64,000 nucleotides of DNA from an uncultured Flavobacteriaceae bacterium (GCA_943789365.1 CALSTV010000001.1:1488001-1552000); one strand, 5' to 3'; numbered from the stretch's first letter, positions 1-11,300 are shown. The notes: generated by a model from the letters alone, not told the origin. Translations and numbers: made by a program.

Positions 1-1581
1 ATCCGTTCTGGAGTGGTGTTTATGCCTATGCATTTTGGACGTATCCTAGACAAGGATTACGGTAGAGCTAACAACCTTACCAATACATTAATTGATCCGA
101 TTTCAAAAGAGCCCGATTTTAAATACGCGGCTGTTGAAGTAACAAAGTACAAAAAAGAACAGCAAAAAATCTGTATCATTGGTGCAGGAGCTGCCGCCTA
201 TCGTTTTGTTCAGACCTATAGAGAAAACAACGAAACCGATCAGATAGATGTATTCTCAAAAGAACAAACACCTTTTTACAACCGTGTGTTATTGCCGGAA
301 TATGTAAGTGAGGAGTTGACCTGGGAGCAACTGCAAAAAATTAAAAAAGGAGAACTGGACAAACTCAAAGTAAACCTGCATGCCAATGTATATATTACTG
401 AGATTGACAGAGAAAATAAAAAGGTATTGGATAGCAATGGTGTATTGCACGATTACGACATCGTTATTATGGCCACAGGAAGTAGAGCCTTTGTTCCAAA
501 AGACGCACAACTCGATCTTCCAGGGCGTTTTACCATGCGTAACAAAGCCGATGCCGACGGCCTCAAGGATTACCTAGAACAAACGGGCTTGCCACACGAG
601 GAACAACACGTAGTTATTGTAGGGGGCGGATTGTTAGGTTTAGAACTTGCTGCGGCCTTGAACAAACGAAATGTAAATATTACTGTTGTGCAACGTGCAT
701 CGCGATTGATGGAACGTCAACTCGACAGAGTAGCGAGTCGTTTGCTAGCCCAAGACGTTCAAGAAAGAGGTATTCAAATCTATTTTGACAACGAGGTAAA
801 TACCGTGTTTGAGGACGAAGAAATCAACAGTCTTTCTATCAATCTAAAAACAGGAAAAACCATTTCAGCAAACGCAATCGTATATGCTATTGGAACGATT
901 CCGAATATAGAACTGGCAAGAAATTCGAAATTGACAGCTCAAAGAGGTGTGGTGGTCAACGAATACTTACAAACCAGCGACCCAGCTATTTTTGCCATGG
1001 GAGAAATTGCTGAGTTTAAAAACAATTTGTTTGGTATTACTTCTGCAGCAGAACAACAAGCAGATATTGCTGCCAAATATATTTTAGGAGATCTCAATAG
1101 TAATTATAAAGGTTCTGTACTGATGAACATCTTAAAGTTTGAAGATTTAGATTTGTGTAGTATTGGAAATATTGAATTTCCTGAAAACGACACGAGTTAC
1201 GAAGAAATTCTTTTGATGGATGTTAGCAAGCGTTTTTACAAAAAATGTATTGTAAAGGATGACCGTTTGGTAGGTGCCGTGATGATGGGCGATAAAAGTG
1301 AGTTTGCCGAATTCAAAAGTTTGATTGAAGACTGCACTGAGTTGTCTGACAAACGAGACGAGCTTCTACGAGGACAAAGCAATTCGACGCCTGTTTTAGG
1401 AAAACTAATCTGCTCTTGTAGTCAGGTTGGTGAAGGAAATTTAAAGGAAGCCATTCAAGGAGGCTGTACGGAGTTTACAGCACTTTGCAAAACAACAGGA
1501 GCCGGACTTGGTTGCGGAAGCTGTAAGCCTGAAGTTAGAGATATATTGAAAAGCACCAAAGTTGAAAGTATAAATGCATAA
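1..1581 (+). CDS. Assimilatory nitrate reductase fused to FAD/NAD(P)H reductase and BFD [2Fe-2S] domain (C-terminal part)
   Basis: The reading frame is open from base 1, so the gene begins before the window. The first ~45 codons (FMPMHFG...NNLT) resemble the C-terminal end of molybdopterin nitrate reductases. A full FAD-dependent pyridine nucleotide-disulphide oxidoreductase module follows. It has a first Rossmann motif (IIGAGAAAYRF), a second NAD(P)-binding motif (VIVGGGLLGLE) and the ATGSRA and YAIGTIPN signatures. The last ~60 residues form a BFD-like [2Fe-2S] domain with a CSC pair and a GCGSC pair. The inferred role is cytoplasmic reduction of nitrate to nitrite with NAD(P)H, the reductase being carried on the same polypeptide as the molybdenum domain. 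The next gene overlaps its stop, which implies translational coupling. The reductase half is clear. The molybdenum half is inferred from a short stretch only. Confidence 0.82.
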   Translation: MRSGVVFMPMHFGRILDKDYGRANNLTNTLIDPISKEPDFKYAAVEVTKYKKEQQKICIIGAGAAAYRFVQTYRENNETDQIDVFSKEQTPFYNRVLLPEYVSEELTWEQLQKIKKGELDKLKVNLHANVYITEIDRENKKVLDSNGVLHDYDIVIMATGSRAFVPKDAQLDLPGRFTMRNKADADGLKDYLEQTGLPHEEQHVVIVGGGLLGLELAAALNKRNVNITVVQRASRLMERQLDRVASRLLAQDVQERGIQIYFDNEVNTVFEDEEINSLSINLKTGKTISANAIVYAIGTIPNIELARNSKLTAQRGVVVNEYLQTSDPAIFAMGEIAEFKNNLFGITSAAEQQADIAAKYILGDLNSNYKGSVLMNILKFEDLDLCSIGNIEFPENDTSYEEILLMDVSKRFYKKCIVKDDRLVGAVMMGDKSEFAEFKSLIEDCTELSDKRDELLRGQSNSTPVLGKLICSCSQVGEGNLKEAIQGGCTEFTALCKTTGAGLGCGSCKPEVRDILKSTKVESINA

Positions 1582-3016
1582 GACGATGAACAACGATTTA
1601 CAACGTATATTTATAAAGGGAGGTGTATTGTCTCCAGGTGAGCTCAAACAAATTATTGAATTGGCGGAAGCACTTCAGTTAAAAGAAATCTTTTTTGGTT
1701 CCCGACAAGACATCAATTTGCCTTTTAAGGAATCGGACAGAGACATCTTAAAACAATTTCCAGATTTAACGATGGATATTGTTTCCGAGGAATCGTATCA
1801 GAATATTGTATGTTCTTATGTTTCGGCAGATATTTTTCAAAATACCCCTTGGGTAAACGGTGTGAAGTATTTATACATACTCGAAAATTTTAGATACAAC
1901 CCCAAATTAAAAATCAACATTACCGACCCTCAACAGCAGTTGGTGCCTCTTTTTAGTGGTGAGCTGAATTTTATTGCTTCGGAACACGAAGATTATTGGT
2001 ATTTGAATTTAAAACTACCGCACTGGAAAGAATCTGTTTACTATCCGGTATTGATTTTTAGCTATGATATTCACAAGATATCTAAGGAAATTGAAGAAAT
2101 TTACAAGGATGCCGACGATGTGGAAGAGTTGTTTGATCTTATCAATGCCAACATTCAAACCAACAACCGAACTATTGAGAAAAAACTACAGGTTACCTAC
2201 GAGCCCTTCCCGTATTATGAAGGAATGAACAGTATTGGGAACAACAGGTATTGGTTAGGCTTGTATTGGAGAAATAACAAATATGATTTGAGTTTCTTAA
2301 AAGAATTTTCTGAATTCTGTCTGGATCATAAGGTTGGAAAAATATGTATCACTCCTTGGAAGTCGTTTATCGTTAAAGGAATTTATAAGGAAGACAAACT
2401 CACCTTGGAGAAGTTTCTAGGAAAACGAGGAATCAACGTACGCCATTCTTCTTTGGAATTGAACTGGCATATCCCAGTGGCCGATAAGGACGCTTTAGAA
2501 TTGAAGGAATTCATTGTAAAGAGTTTTGACCAAAACGACATCAGTACTTATGGTATGACTTTCGGCATTAGCAATCACGGCGACAACAAGGCGTATTTTA
2601 CGACAGCGATGGTGGAGAAAAATAAAACACCCGACATTGTTAAAGATTTTATTGTACGACCTACGTTTAATGTGCTTTATTCTAAAAACTTTGATCCAAA
2701 TTCACAGAAATATATCGTTTATGCACAAGATGTAGATAAAATTGAACTCCCAGGATTACTTATGGAGTTGAGTAGAATGTATTTCGACCAGCTCGGAGAC
2801 ACAGCAGAGGAAACAGACGCTAAGAAAACGAAAATCGAGGTCCCTGTTTTGTCTGAAGTGTACCAATGTACGGATTGTTTATCGGTATACGACAGTGCCT
2901 ATGGAGATATTGAGGCAAACATTGCTCCTAATACTTCTTTTGAAGAACTTCCAGAGGATTATTCTTGTCCGGTCTGTGAAGGTGCAAAGACGTTGTTTGA
3001 AAAGGCGAGTATATAG
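1574..3016 (+). CDS. Rubredoxin-domain protein with nitrite/sulfite-reductase-like N-terminal region
   Basis: This 480-residue protein ends in a rubredoxin domain, with CTDC then CPVC, and the GD and FEELPEDY signatures between them. It should bind one Fe(Cys)4 centre for electron transfer. The N-terminal ~400 residues are less certain. The stretch GGVLSPGELKQI...GSRQ recalls the ferredoxin-like half domain of nitrite/sulfite reductases, but I see no siroheme/4Fe-4S cysteine set. The start at 1574 overlaps the nitrate reductase stop by 8 bp; an alternative ATG lies at 1586. The overlap suggests an electron carrier or reductase partner in nitrate assimilation. No terminator is obvious downstream. 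Confidence 0.7.
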   Translation: MHKTMNNDLQRIFIKGGVLSPGELKQIIELAEALQLKEIFFGSRQDINLPFKESDRDILKQFPDLTMDIVSEESYQNIVCSYVSADIFQNTPWVNGVKYLYILENFRYNPKLKINITDPQQQLVPLFSGELNFIASEHEDYWYLNLKLPHWKESVYYPVLIFSYDIHKISKEIEEIYKDADDVEELFDLINANIQTNNRTIEKKLQVTYEPFPYYEGMNSIGNNRYWLGLYWRNNKYDLSFLKEFSEFCLDHKVGKICITPWKSFIVKGIYKEDKLTLEKFLGKRGINVRHSSLELNWHIPVADKDALELKEFIVKSFDQNDISTYGMTFGISNHGDNKAYFTTAMVEKNKTPDIVKDFIVRPTFNVLYSKNFDPNSQKYIVYAQDVDKIELPGLLMELSRMYFDQLGDTAEETDAKKTKIEVPVLSEVYQCTDCLSVYDSAYGDIEANIAPNTSFEELPEDYSCPVCEGAKTLFEKASI

Positions 3017-3061
3017 AAACATCTCCTTTACGTACTTTCGTGGATGAAATGGCCTGCGCAA

Positions 3062-3093
3062 GGTGAGATGGTGATATGGTGAAGTGGTGAAAT
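3062..3093. repeat. 8-bp tandem repeat, four copies
   Basis: Four consecutive 8-mers fit GGTGANRT (ggtgagat, ggtgatat, ggtgaagt, ggtgaaat). They lie just past the rubredoxin gene. The reverse complement resembles the TTCACTCC/TTTACTCC array at 4362-4409, so the two probably belong to one repeat family in opposite orientations. Confidence 0.7.
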
Positions 3094-3164
3094 GCTTCGC
3101 TAGTCTCGATTCAAGAAATCTTGAAACTAAATTTTTATCTTTGTTATACTAAAATCAAGTCATT

Positions 3165-3394
3165 ATGGATTTACAAGCGGAAATTAACTGGATACAAAAA
3201 GCATTATCAGAATCTAATGATCCCACTTTTGTAGAAGCTGTAAAAAACATGATACAATCAATCCGTAAACAAAGGAAACCTTGTCATCCGAACAGATGCA
3301 GGAAGATTTATTAATGGCAGAAGCAGATATCAAAGCAGGCCGTGTTTATAGTTCAGAAGAAGCAAAAAAGATTGTCAATAATTGGGAACTATAA
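3165..3394 (+). pseudogene. Frameshifted antitoxin-like small gene
   Basis: An ATG at 3165 opens a frame reading MDLQAEINWIQKAL...QSIRKQRK, which runs into a stop after about 49 codons. From about 3280 another frame continues as TLSSEQMQEDLLMAEADIK...VNNWEL up to a TAA at 3392-3394. Joined, they give one ~76-residue protein of the kind often encoded upstream of RelE/ParE toxins in Bacteroidota. The span of 230 bp is not a multiple of three, which fits one base lost near 3275-3285. No toxin gene follows. It may be a decayed toxin-antitoxin remnant or a sequencing error. A promoter-like TATCTTTG sits at 3136-3143, without a well-placed TTG. Confidence 0.6.
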
Positions 3395-3476
3395 TCAACC
3401 CCACCGCTTCACGAAAAATTAGTGCACAGAAAAAGCGTAACATCTCCTTGTAAAGTTCTTGTATAGCTAATTTTAA

Positions 3477-3505
3477 TTGCTAATCGCGTAGAATAAGTAA
3501 CTTTG
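3477..3505 (+). promoter_or_regulatory. Bacteroidota-type promoter for the DUF481 gene
   Basis: TTG at 3477-3479, an 18-bp spacer and TAACTTTG at 3498-3505 match the Bacteroidota TTG / TAnnTTTG consensus. Transcription would start near 3511, about 30 bp before the ATG. Confidence 0.55.
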
Positions 3506-3542
3506 TTTCTAGAAAAAATGGAGTAATTTTACGCAAATTGTG

Positions 3543-4301
3543 ATGAAGAAACTTTTATTGTATTTCTTGTTGTTCCCCTCAATCCTCTCGGCACAAATCA
3601 ACGAAAGTGACACGCTTAAGATAAAAGCAGGTCTTTCTCTTTCCGGATTTTACCAGGGAGGAAATGTTGAAACTTTAATTTATAGAGCCAAAACGGACCT
3701 CAGTTTTACGCTCTGGAAAAAATGGGTTTTCAAAAACCAAAACTCTTATATTTATCAGGCGTTTGGAAAAGAAAAGGCAGACGAAGATATTTTAGTTCTT
3801 AACTTTCTATACCTGAATCCTGACCGAAAAGTATATCCTTTTGCCCTGGGTTTTGTGAGCACCAATTTTCGAAGGGAAATTGAATTGCGCTATCTGACAG
3901 GTGTCGGTATTACTTTTCAGGCCTTAAGCAAAGAGGACTATTGGCTTAAGTTTTCTATTTCAAGTGAATATGAACGCACCTATTTTTCTAAGACCAGCTT
4001 TAACTATCCGGAGTACAATGGACAAGAAACCATCAATACCCTTCGTGGAACCATCTGGGCCAATGGAAAGTACAAGCTGTTTAAAGGTAAAATGGTCTTC
4101 ACACATGAAAGTTACTATCAGCCCTCTCTTGAAGATGCCAATAATTATCGTTGGCAAGCGGATTTAGGTCTTGAATTGCCTATCTGGACGTCTTTTAGTT
4201 TTAAAATAAGCTACCGCCACACCTATGAAAATATTGTCATCGAAAACCAAAAACGACAAGATCAATTTTTAACCATGGGCTTTACCTTAAAAAACTATTA
4301 G
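3543..4301 (+). CDS. DUF481 family outer-membrane beta-barrel protein
   Basis: The 252-residue protein has a signal peptide (MKKLLLYFLLFPSILSAQ). Alternating aromatic/hydrophobic strands and an aromatic-rich end (MGFTLKNY) are typical of an outer-membrane beta-barrel. The pattern with ELRYLTGVGITF and a late ELPIWTSFSFKISYRHTYEN segment fits DUF481 (YdiY-like) proteins, whose role is unclear. ATG at 3543 is preferred to the GTG three bases upstream. It appears monocistronic with its own promoter. Confidence 0.75.
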   Translation: MKKLLLYFLLFPSILSAQINESDTLKIKAGLSLSGFYQGGNVETLIYRAKTDLSFTLWKKWVFKNQNSYIYQAFGKEKADEDILVLNFLYLNPDRKVYPFALGFVSTNFRREIELRYLTGVGITFQALSKEDYWLKFSISSEYERTYFSKTSFNYPEYNGQETINTLRGTIWANGKYKLFKGKMVFTHESYYQPSLEDANNYRWQADLGLELPIWTSFSFKISYRHTYENIVIENQKRQDQFLTMGFTLKNY

Positions 4302-4361
4302 CCGCTTTCTGATTTCTAGTAATAGAATAACAATAAAAAAACCAATTCACGCATTCACCAC

Positions 4362-4428
4362 TTCACTCCTTTACTCCTTTACTCCTTCACTCCTTCACTC
4401 CTTCACTCCTTTACCCGCCAAAGGCGGG
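4362..4428. repeat. 8-bp tandem array (TTCACTCC/TTTACTCC) followed by a perfect hairpin
   Basis: Six 8-mers run without gaps from 4362 to 4409 in the order C-T-T-C-C-C at the third base, and a seventh, broken unit merges into a GC hairpin. The hairpin has CCCGCC at 4414-4419, loop AAA, and GGCGGG at 4423-4428, with no T-tract after it. The 338-bp gap 4302-4639 holds this array and the Rhs promoter; I see no gene in it. Confidence 0.8.
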
Positions 4429-4517
4429 CAGGTCACCTCACCCCCTAAAAACCCTATCCTTTTCGGAATTTTTTGGACTTCTCATTTGTTATGACAAGTT
4501 TAAAATCGAAAATATTC

Positions 4518-4548
4518 TTGCATATAACTTAACCTATGTTTAGGTTTG
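4518..4548 (+). promoter_or_regulatory. Promoter of the Rhs locus with an overlapping inverted repeat
   Basis: TTG at 4518-4520, a 20-bp spacer and TAGGTTTG at 4541-4548 form a good Bacteroidota promoter. A perfect inverted repeat (AACCTA-TGTT-TAGGTT, 4531-4546) covers the -7 element, so it could be an operator. The leader to the ATG at 4640 would be about 85 nt. Confidence 0.55.
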
Positions 4549-4639
4549 CTAACTATTAACAATTGCTCATATCTATCTATGTCTGAGAAGATGTTTTTGT
4601 TGTATAAATAGACTGTTAGATTCAAAAATAAAAAATACT

Positions 4640-7600
4640 ATGAAAAAGCACATCCTACTATTCGTTTTAGTTTTTGTAAATAATATTTGCACTTCACAGG
4701 AACCAGACGCCACAGGCCTTTACTTTAATTACAATAAATCAATTGATTTGGCCATGTCCGCTCCAAAACCTTATGTTTTTAAAGATTATAGCAAAATTGG
4801 TTCCGTAGATAATATTACCGGTGCTTTTGGTTTAAATATACCAGTGCACACAATTAAAACTCCTTATGCTGATTTTCCAATTAATATTACTTATCATACA
4901 AATGGGGTAAAATTAGATGCGATTTCTAATGAATTAGGAATAAATTGGAATTTAAACATTGGAGGAGAAATAAACAGAATCGTAAATACTGTATCTGATG
5001 ATAGAATTACCGAAGTTTATAGACCAAAACACATCCCGATAGGAAAAGACAAATGGCAGGATTTTCACTCATGGGATCTCCGACCAATAGCTTAAACATA
5101 TTTAGATATTGGAGAGGCTGCCCAACTATATGAAATAAAATTAAACGAATCGAGAGCAATTTTTGGAGCTGCAAACACTGGTGCTGGCTCCTGGTATATA
5201 AATCAATTTCCGAAATCTGCAAATAATAAAGAACCGACTATAGTAGTGAATACAGAGGTTGAATGCTTGAACGAAATGAGGTATTATGAAGGTGGTTTTT
5301 CAAGCAGAGTTCCTTTCACTTTTGACTCGGAGTTAGATTATTTTAGGGTCAATCTTTTAGGTCGTAATTTAACTTTTGTTCTCAAAAGAGTCGATGAATA
5401 CTTTTACGGCAATCTGCATGTACATTTGTCAACTATGAGACCACCTTATAACACTAAACTTTTCGAAGCTGTTTGTTTGGATGATTTGGGTTATAAAATA
5501 GATTTTGAATATGGCACACTCCCATTTTATTATTCCAACAACAAAGAACTAGGTCGATATGTAAATGCTTCTGCGATTGTAAAGTTTAATATCACCGACA
5601 AAAAAGGAATTATATACAACTTTGATAAATTGGTATTGTCTGATTATGACTATATAACTGATTTTTACCATCAATTTCAAAATTCCATAAACAACAATCG
5701 ATTTGTACAAACCAAACGCTTTGAAACAAGAGCAGACAAATGGAAATTAAGTTCAATAACGCTTCCAAATTTAGACTCCATTACCTATAGATATGATTCA
5801 AATAAATATAGTTATTTACGAAGTGTGCCAAGACGTCATGACGGTGAGTATCTGAATAAACCTTATAATTTAAAACCTGCTAAACCTCCTTATGGATTTG
5901 AATATTTGGAAAGTCAAATTGAAGATTATTCAATTCGTGAAATCGAATATAATGGACAGAAAATAAAATTTAGCTATTCAAATGAAAGACCAGATCTATT
6001 AGACGAAATTGGAAAAAACCTAATTGGTATTAGTGTTTTGGATGTAAATAACAACACGATTAGGTCATTTGAATTCAACAAGCAGTTTTATTTTTACGAT
6101 GACGAAGGACATTACGACTACAAAATGTTTTTGACAGGCGTCAATGATTCCCAAAAAGAATTTTCTTATAATTTTGAATATTACAACGCAGATCTGTTAA
6201 GAAGAAGAACAGATTTAAGATTTCATGACTTATTTGGCTATCCAAATGGGTATCTTGGTCCTAGCACCTACCCTTGTTTTCCAAAACTGTATATAAGTCT
6301 GAACGACTTATTTGGAAATAAAATATCTTATCATAAACCTTCACATAATAACTATTTTGAAATCAATGGAACAGATAGAACGCCTGACTCAGATGCTGTA
6401 AAATACGGAACAATGAATAAAGTTCTCTTCAACACGGGAGGTTCCTTGATAATTGACTATGAGAACAACACCTATTTTGATGAGCGCCTATTATCAAAAA
6501 AAACATTGGGTCCGGGGGTCAGGGTAAAAGCACTAAAATATAATGATGCAAACAATGTATTGAAAAACAAAAAGACATATAAGTATCATATTTTTAATTC
6601 TGAGGACCGTTCAAGCGGTCGGTTGCTGTACAAACCGTCTTATGCATACTTTAAAAATTATTGTTTTGACAATGAATACGATAAGGAAAATTGGGAAGAC
6701 GCTCCGGAACTGAACGTATATGAATTTGAAGACAGGTTTTCTTACAACGATCGAATGGTGTTTGATAATTTTTACACAAAAGAAACTTTAGAACAAACAA
6801 CCAATCTATCGGAAGAACTCATAGCGAAAAAGATGATTCATATATCAAATAATCCTTTGGGTCCCACTTCAGACATCTATGGACGCGAACTTATTTACAC
6901 AAATGTAACAGAAATAGAAACAAATAGTGACGAAACAAAAAACAATGGAAAAAAATGTTTTACTTATAAATATGTTGATAACAGAGGTAATGTACATGGC
7001 ACATCCGGTTTTCGTGCAGATGACATATATAATTACCCCCTGGGTGAGTATTTATCTCCCTACATCAACAGTCATGATTTTGTACCTTATTATAAGGAAT
7101 TAAGAACAATTAAGGGATTTATTGAAAAAGAAGCGAAAGAAATATATCCTTTTCCGGAGCGTAGCTTTTTCGACACCAAAGAAAATGCAAGTTTTGGAAA
7201 GATAGAAAAAGTAGCATTCTTTAATGCTAATGACGAGTTATTGCTTTCAAAAGAATACAGTTATGATTATTTGAAAAAACCCTCAATTAATAATAACAAA
7301 TTGACCAATATTAAGAGGGATTACCACAAACTTCATCAGTATTTAGAATCATCAGCCGATAGAACATTTTACAGAGGAATAAGACCTGCTGGAAATTATT
7401 CGCAAGGGAATTTTCAAAATTGGAACGGGATGCTCCTTTTTGCTCCTAATAAATTGACATTCAACTCGAAACTTGTGGTGAACAATATCTTAACAAAAAC
7501 ATATACCAAAAATGGAATTATTGAAAACAATCAAGAACTTATTTATGACAGTTTAAATGGAAATATTATTGAAGAAAAAAATTATCAAAGTGACGGTGAA

Positions 7601-8308
7601 ATTGTCCGAATAGAATATGAATATCCCGATAAAAATTCAAACGAACCCTGGATAGTTAAACTGTTTGAAAAAAACTTGATAGATATACCTTTCATAGTGA
7701 AATACTATGAAAATGACATTTTCTTAAAATCAAATAAAGATGTATTTGCTTTTGACAATAAAGATATTCCTTTATTAAAAAAATCCATAGGAATATACGC
7801 TACTAAAGAAGGCGAAACAGAAGAGAAAGAAGAACTTGTTTTTTATAAACATAATAGCAAAGGGAAACCTGTTGAAGTTTCAAAAGCAGATGGCACACAT
7901 GTTATTTATTTGTGGGGATATAATAAACAGTATCTGATTGCAAAAATAGAAAACGAAACTTTTACAAATCTGGAGGCACGCATTGGCAATAATATCGACG
8001 TTTTCCCCAATGCACAAATGGCGTCAAACGAAGATAACGACAGAACTATAGACCTCTTAGTTAATGGAGTACGCACTTATATTGGAACTGAAGGGGCGCT
8101 TCGCAATAAATTGGAAACACTTAGAATAGTTTTCCCCCAAGCCAAAGTAACCACCTATACCTACGATCCCCTTATAGGTATAACTAGTATTACCGACCCC
8201 AGAGGCCAAACCATCTATTACCATTACGACGAGTTCAACCGTTTACAAGTTGTAAAAGATGCGGAAGGCAATGTTTTGAGTAAAAACGAATACCATTATA
8301 AAAATTAA
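4640..8308 (+). pseudogene. YD-repeat/Rhs-associated N-terminal subunit, split by one in-frame stop
   Basis: One frame runs from the ATG at 4640 to the TAA at 8306-8308 and is broken only by a TAA at 5093-5095. The first part (151 residues) has a signal peptide (MKKHILLFVLVFVNNICTSQ) and the opening usual for large Bacteroidota YD proteins (TGAFGLNIPVHTIKTPYADFPINITYH). After the stop the frame stays open (TYLDIGEAAQLYEIKL...). The second part runs about 1070 residues and ends in YD-type repeats (TSITDPRGQTIYYHYDEFNRLQVVKDAEGN). Such proteins are commonly encoded just before a DUF6443/Rhs-core protein and may form the other part of its shell, as TcB does with TcC. If the second part were translated alone from GTG 5246 or ATG 5276 it would lack a signal peptide. 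It is a true nonsense mutation, a read-through site or a sequence error. Confidence 0.75.
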
Positions 8309-8316
8309 AAGTAGTT

Positions 8317-11300
8317 ATGAGAAAATTGTATATATTTTGTGGGGTCGTAATTTTACTTTATCCACGCTCCTATGCTCAGATAATAAGCGATTTAGTAAAT
8401 CGAGTACCGCACATCATATTCTATATAGATGGAGATAGAGACGGTTATGGAGACCCTTCCACGAGACGTATAACCCAAGGGATGTATCCAGATTACGTTC
8501 ATTATTGGGTGTTTAACGGACTTGATTGTGACGACACAAATTCCGATATCAATCCGCAAACCAACTGGTACAGAGATCTTGATGGCGACGGCTATGGAAA
8601 TGAAAACCAATCTATCGTACAATGTGTACAGCCCGAAAATTACGTTTCTAACCAATTAGATTGCGACGACACAAATTCCAATATTCATAACGAGAGAGCC
8701 TGGTTTTTCGATGGTGACCACGATGGTTTTGGTAATCCAGAGGACATAATAACTCAATGTACACAACCCGATGGCTATGTTTCCAATGCCTCAGATGTAT
8801 GTCCGGATTATGCCAGCTTTGAGAATAATGGATGCTCAGCATTTGGTAATGAAAATTATATACATACCACTACTTACTTAAATGCATTTTCTGAAGCCCA
8901 ATTGTCAACTATATCTGCATCCGACAAACTGGAAAACATCACGTACTTCGACGGACTCGGACGCCCAAAACAGCAAATAGCCATTGGACAAAGTCCCACA
9001 GGAAAAGACATCATCACCCCAATATTGTATGATGCATTTGGACGCCAGCCCAAAGACCATTTGCCTTATGTGCCCGGTGACACCAACAATGGCGCATTTA
9101 GAACAGGCGACCAAGAAGCAGTTCTGCAAAGCTATTATAGTGGGTTACATCCAAACGATTTTACCGAAGGCATTGCCGCTTCCAACCCTTTTTCCGAAAA
9201 AGTATTGGAAGCCTCTCCCCTCAACCGGGTGTTGGAACAAGCCGCTCAGGGAACCGACTGGGCAGTTGGTAACGGACATACCATAAAATTTGACTACCAA
9301 ACCAACAGCACTGAAGAAGTACGCCTTTTTGAGGTAGCGTTGACCAATACTTACGAACCCACGCTTATTGAAACAGGTTTCTACAACTCCGGAGAACTCT
9401 ATAAAACCATCACCAAAGATGAAAACCACGACGGTACCAGCACAAAAAACCATACCATCGAGGAGTTTAAAGACAAACAGGGACGTGTCATTTTAAAACG
9501 AACCTATGCTTCGACAGGCTCAGCACAAGTTGAAGCACATGATACCTATTATGTCTACGACGATTTTGGAAACCTGAGCTATGTAATCCCACCTTTAGTA
9601 AACACGTCAGATGGCATATCGAACACGGAGCTTGCCGAAGCGTGTTACCAGTACCAATACGATTACCGAAACCGATTGATTGAAAAGAAAATCCCGGGAA
9701 AAGATTGGGAGTATATCATCTATGACAAATTAGACCGACCTGTTCTGACACAAGATGCCAATTTAAGAGCCAACAATCAATGGTTGTTTACCAAATACGA
9801 TTTGTTTGGAAGGGTGGTGTATACAGGACGCTACAACCATTCCGAAGTATTGGACCAAAATGAAATGCAAGCTTATTTTACAGAACAAAATACCTTAGAT
9901 CCGTACAATGCCTATAACATAAACGCTACCAAAATGTACGAGGAAAAAGTACTTTCAGGAACCGGCTTTGAAAATAGTTATTATACGAATGACAACTTTC
10001 CTACAACGAATATCGAAATCCTCACCATCAATTATTTTGACGATTACCATTTTGATACCGTCGGCTTGACCTTGCCTACCTCCGTCTTAGACCAACCCGT
10101 AACCACCCGTACCAAAACCCTGGCTACGGGCTCTAAAATAAAAGTACTGAACCCAAGCCCTGAGGCTCTCGAAGGGTGGATTACGACAATCAACGCCTAT
10201 GACGAAAAGGCACGTCCCATATATACTGCCAGCCATAATGCCTATCTGGAAACCACCGATATCGTAAAAACCCAACTCGACTTTGTTGGGAAAGTAGACC
10301 AAAGCATTAGTATGCATTCCAAAACAGGGCAAGACAACATTGTGGTGCAAGACGAATTTACCTATGACCACAGCGGCAGAGCGCTAAGCCATACCCAAGC
10401 CATTGCCGACTCAGAAACGAGCCTTTTAAACGCAGTTCCCGAAAACCTTGAATTGGACGGAACTAGCCATACTGACCAGCCCATTTCGGCCACGCATTCC
10501 ATAATACTCAAACCTGGCTTTACAGCAACGCCTGGTTTTCATGCCAGCATAAGTCCAGAGACACCTAATACGGTTGCCAAAGAATTGATAAGTTTCAATA
10601 GCTATGATGAACTGGGACAGCTACAAAGCAAAAAAGTGGGTGGAGCGGTTTCTGCCGAGCTAGCAAATTCAGCAGGTTTGCAGACCATCGACTATACATA
10701 CAATATTCGTGGTTGGCTAAAAAACATAAACGAAGACACCAACGCAGACAATGACTTGTTTGACTTTAGTCTGGCGTATAACCATCCAACATCGGGAACG
10801 GCGTTGTTTAATGGGAATATCAGTCAGACCCGCTGGAGTACGCTTTCAGAAAACACTACCCCCAACCCTGTTAGCAACAGCTACAGCTATACTTATGATG
10901 CGCTAAACAGAATTACCGCTGCGGTTGACAATACCGGACATTACAATTTAAATTCCATAGGCTACGATCAGAACGGCAATATTCTAAGCTTAAGCCGACA
11001 AGGGCATACCGACAATACGGCTTCTAATTTTGGATTGATGGATGATTTGGTGTACACTTATGACACTGGCAACAAGTTATTAAGCGTAACAGATAGCGGT
11101 ACCACAAACACCGGTTTTAAAGATAACAACACGACTGGCGATGATTATTCGTATGACCTGAACGGCAATATGACCGAGGATAAAAACAAACGGATAACTA
11201 ATATAGATTACAATTATTTAAACCTACCCACAAAAATTGACATTAGTTACGGAGGAAGTTCAAATATTCGCTATATTTATGATGCGCTAGGAACAAAACT

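Noticed and set aside
4362-4409. Possible CRISPR array
   Set aside because: The repeats are contiguous 8-mers without spacers, and no cas genes are in the window.
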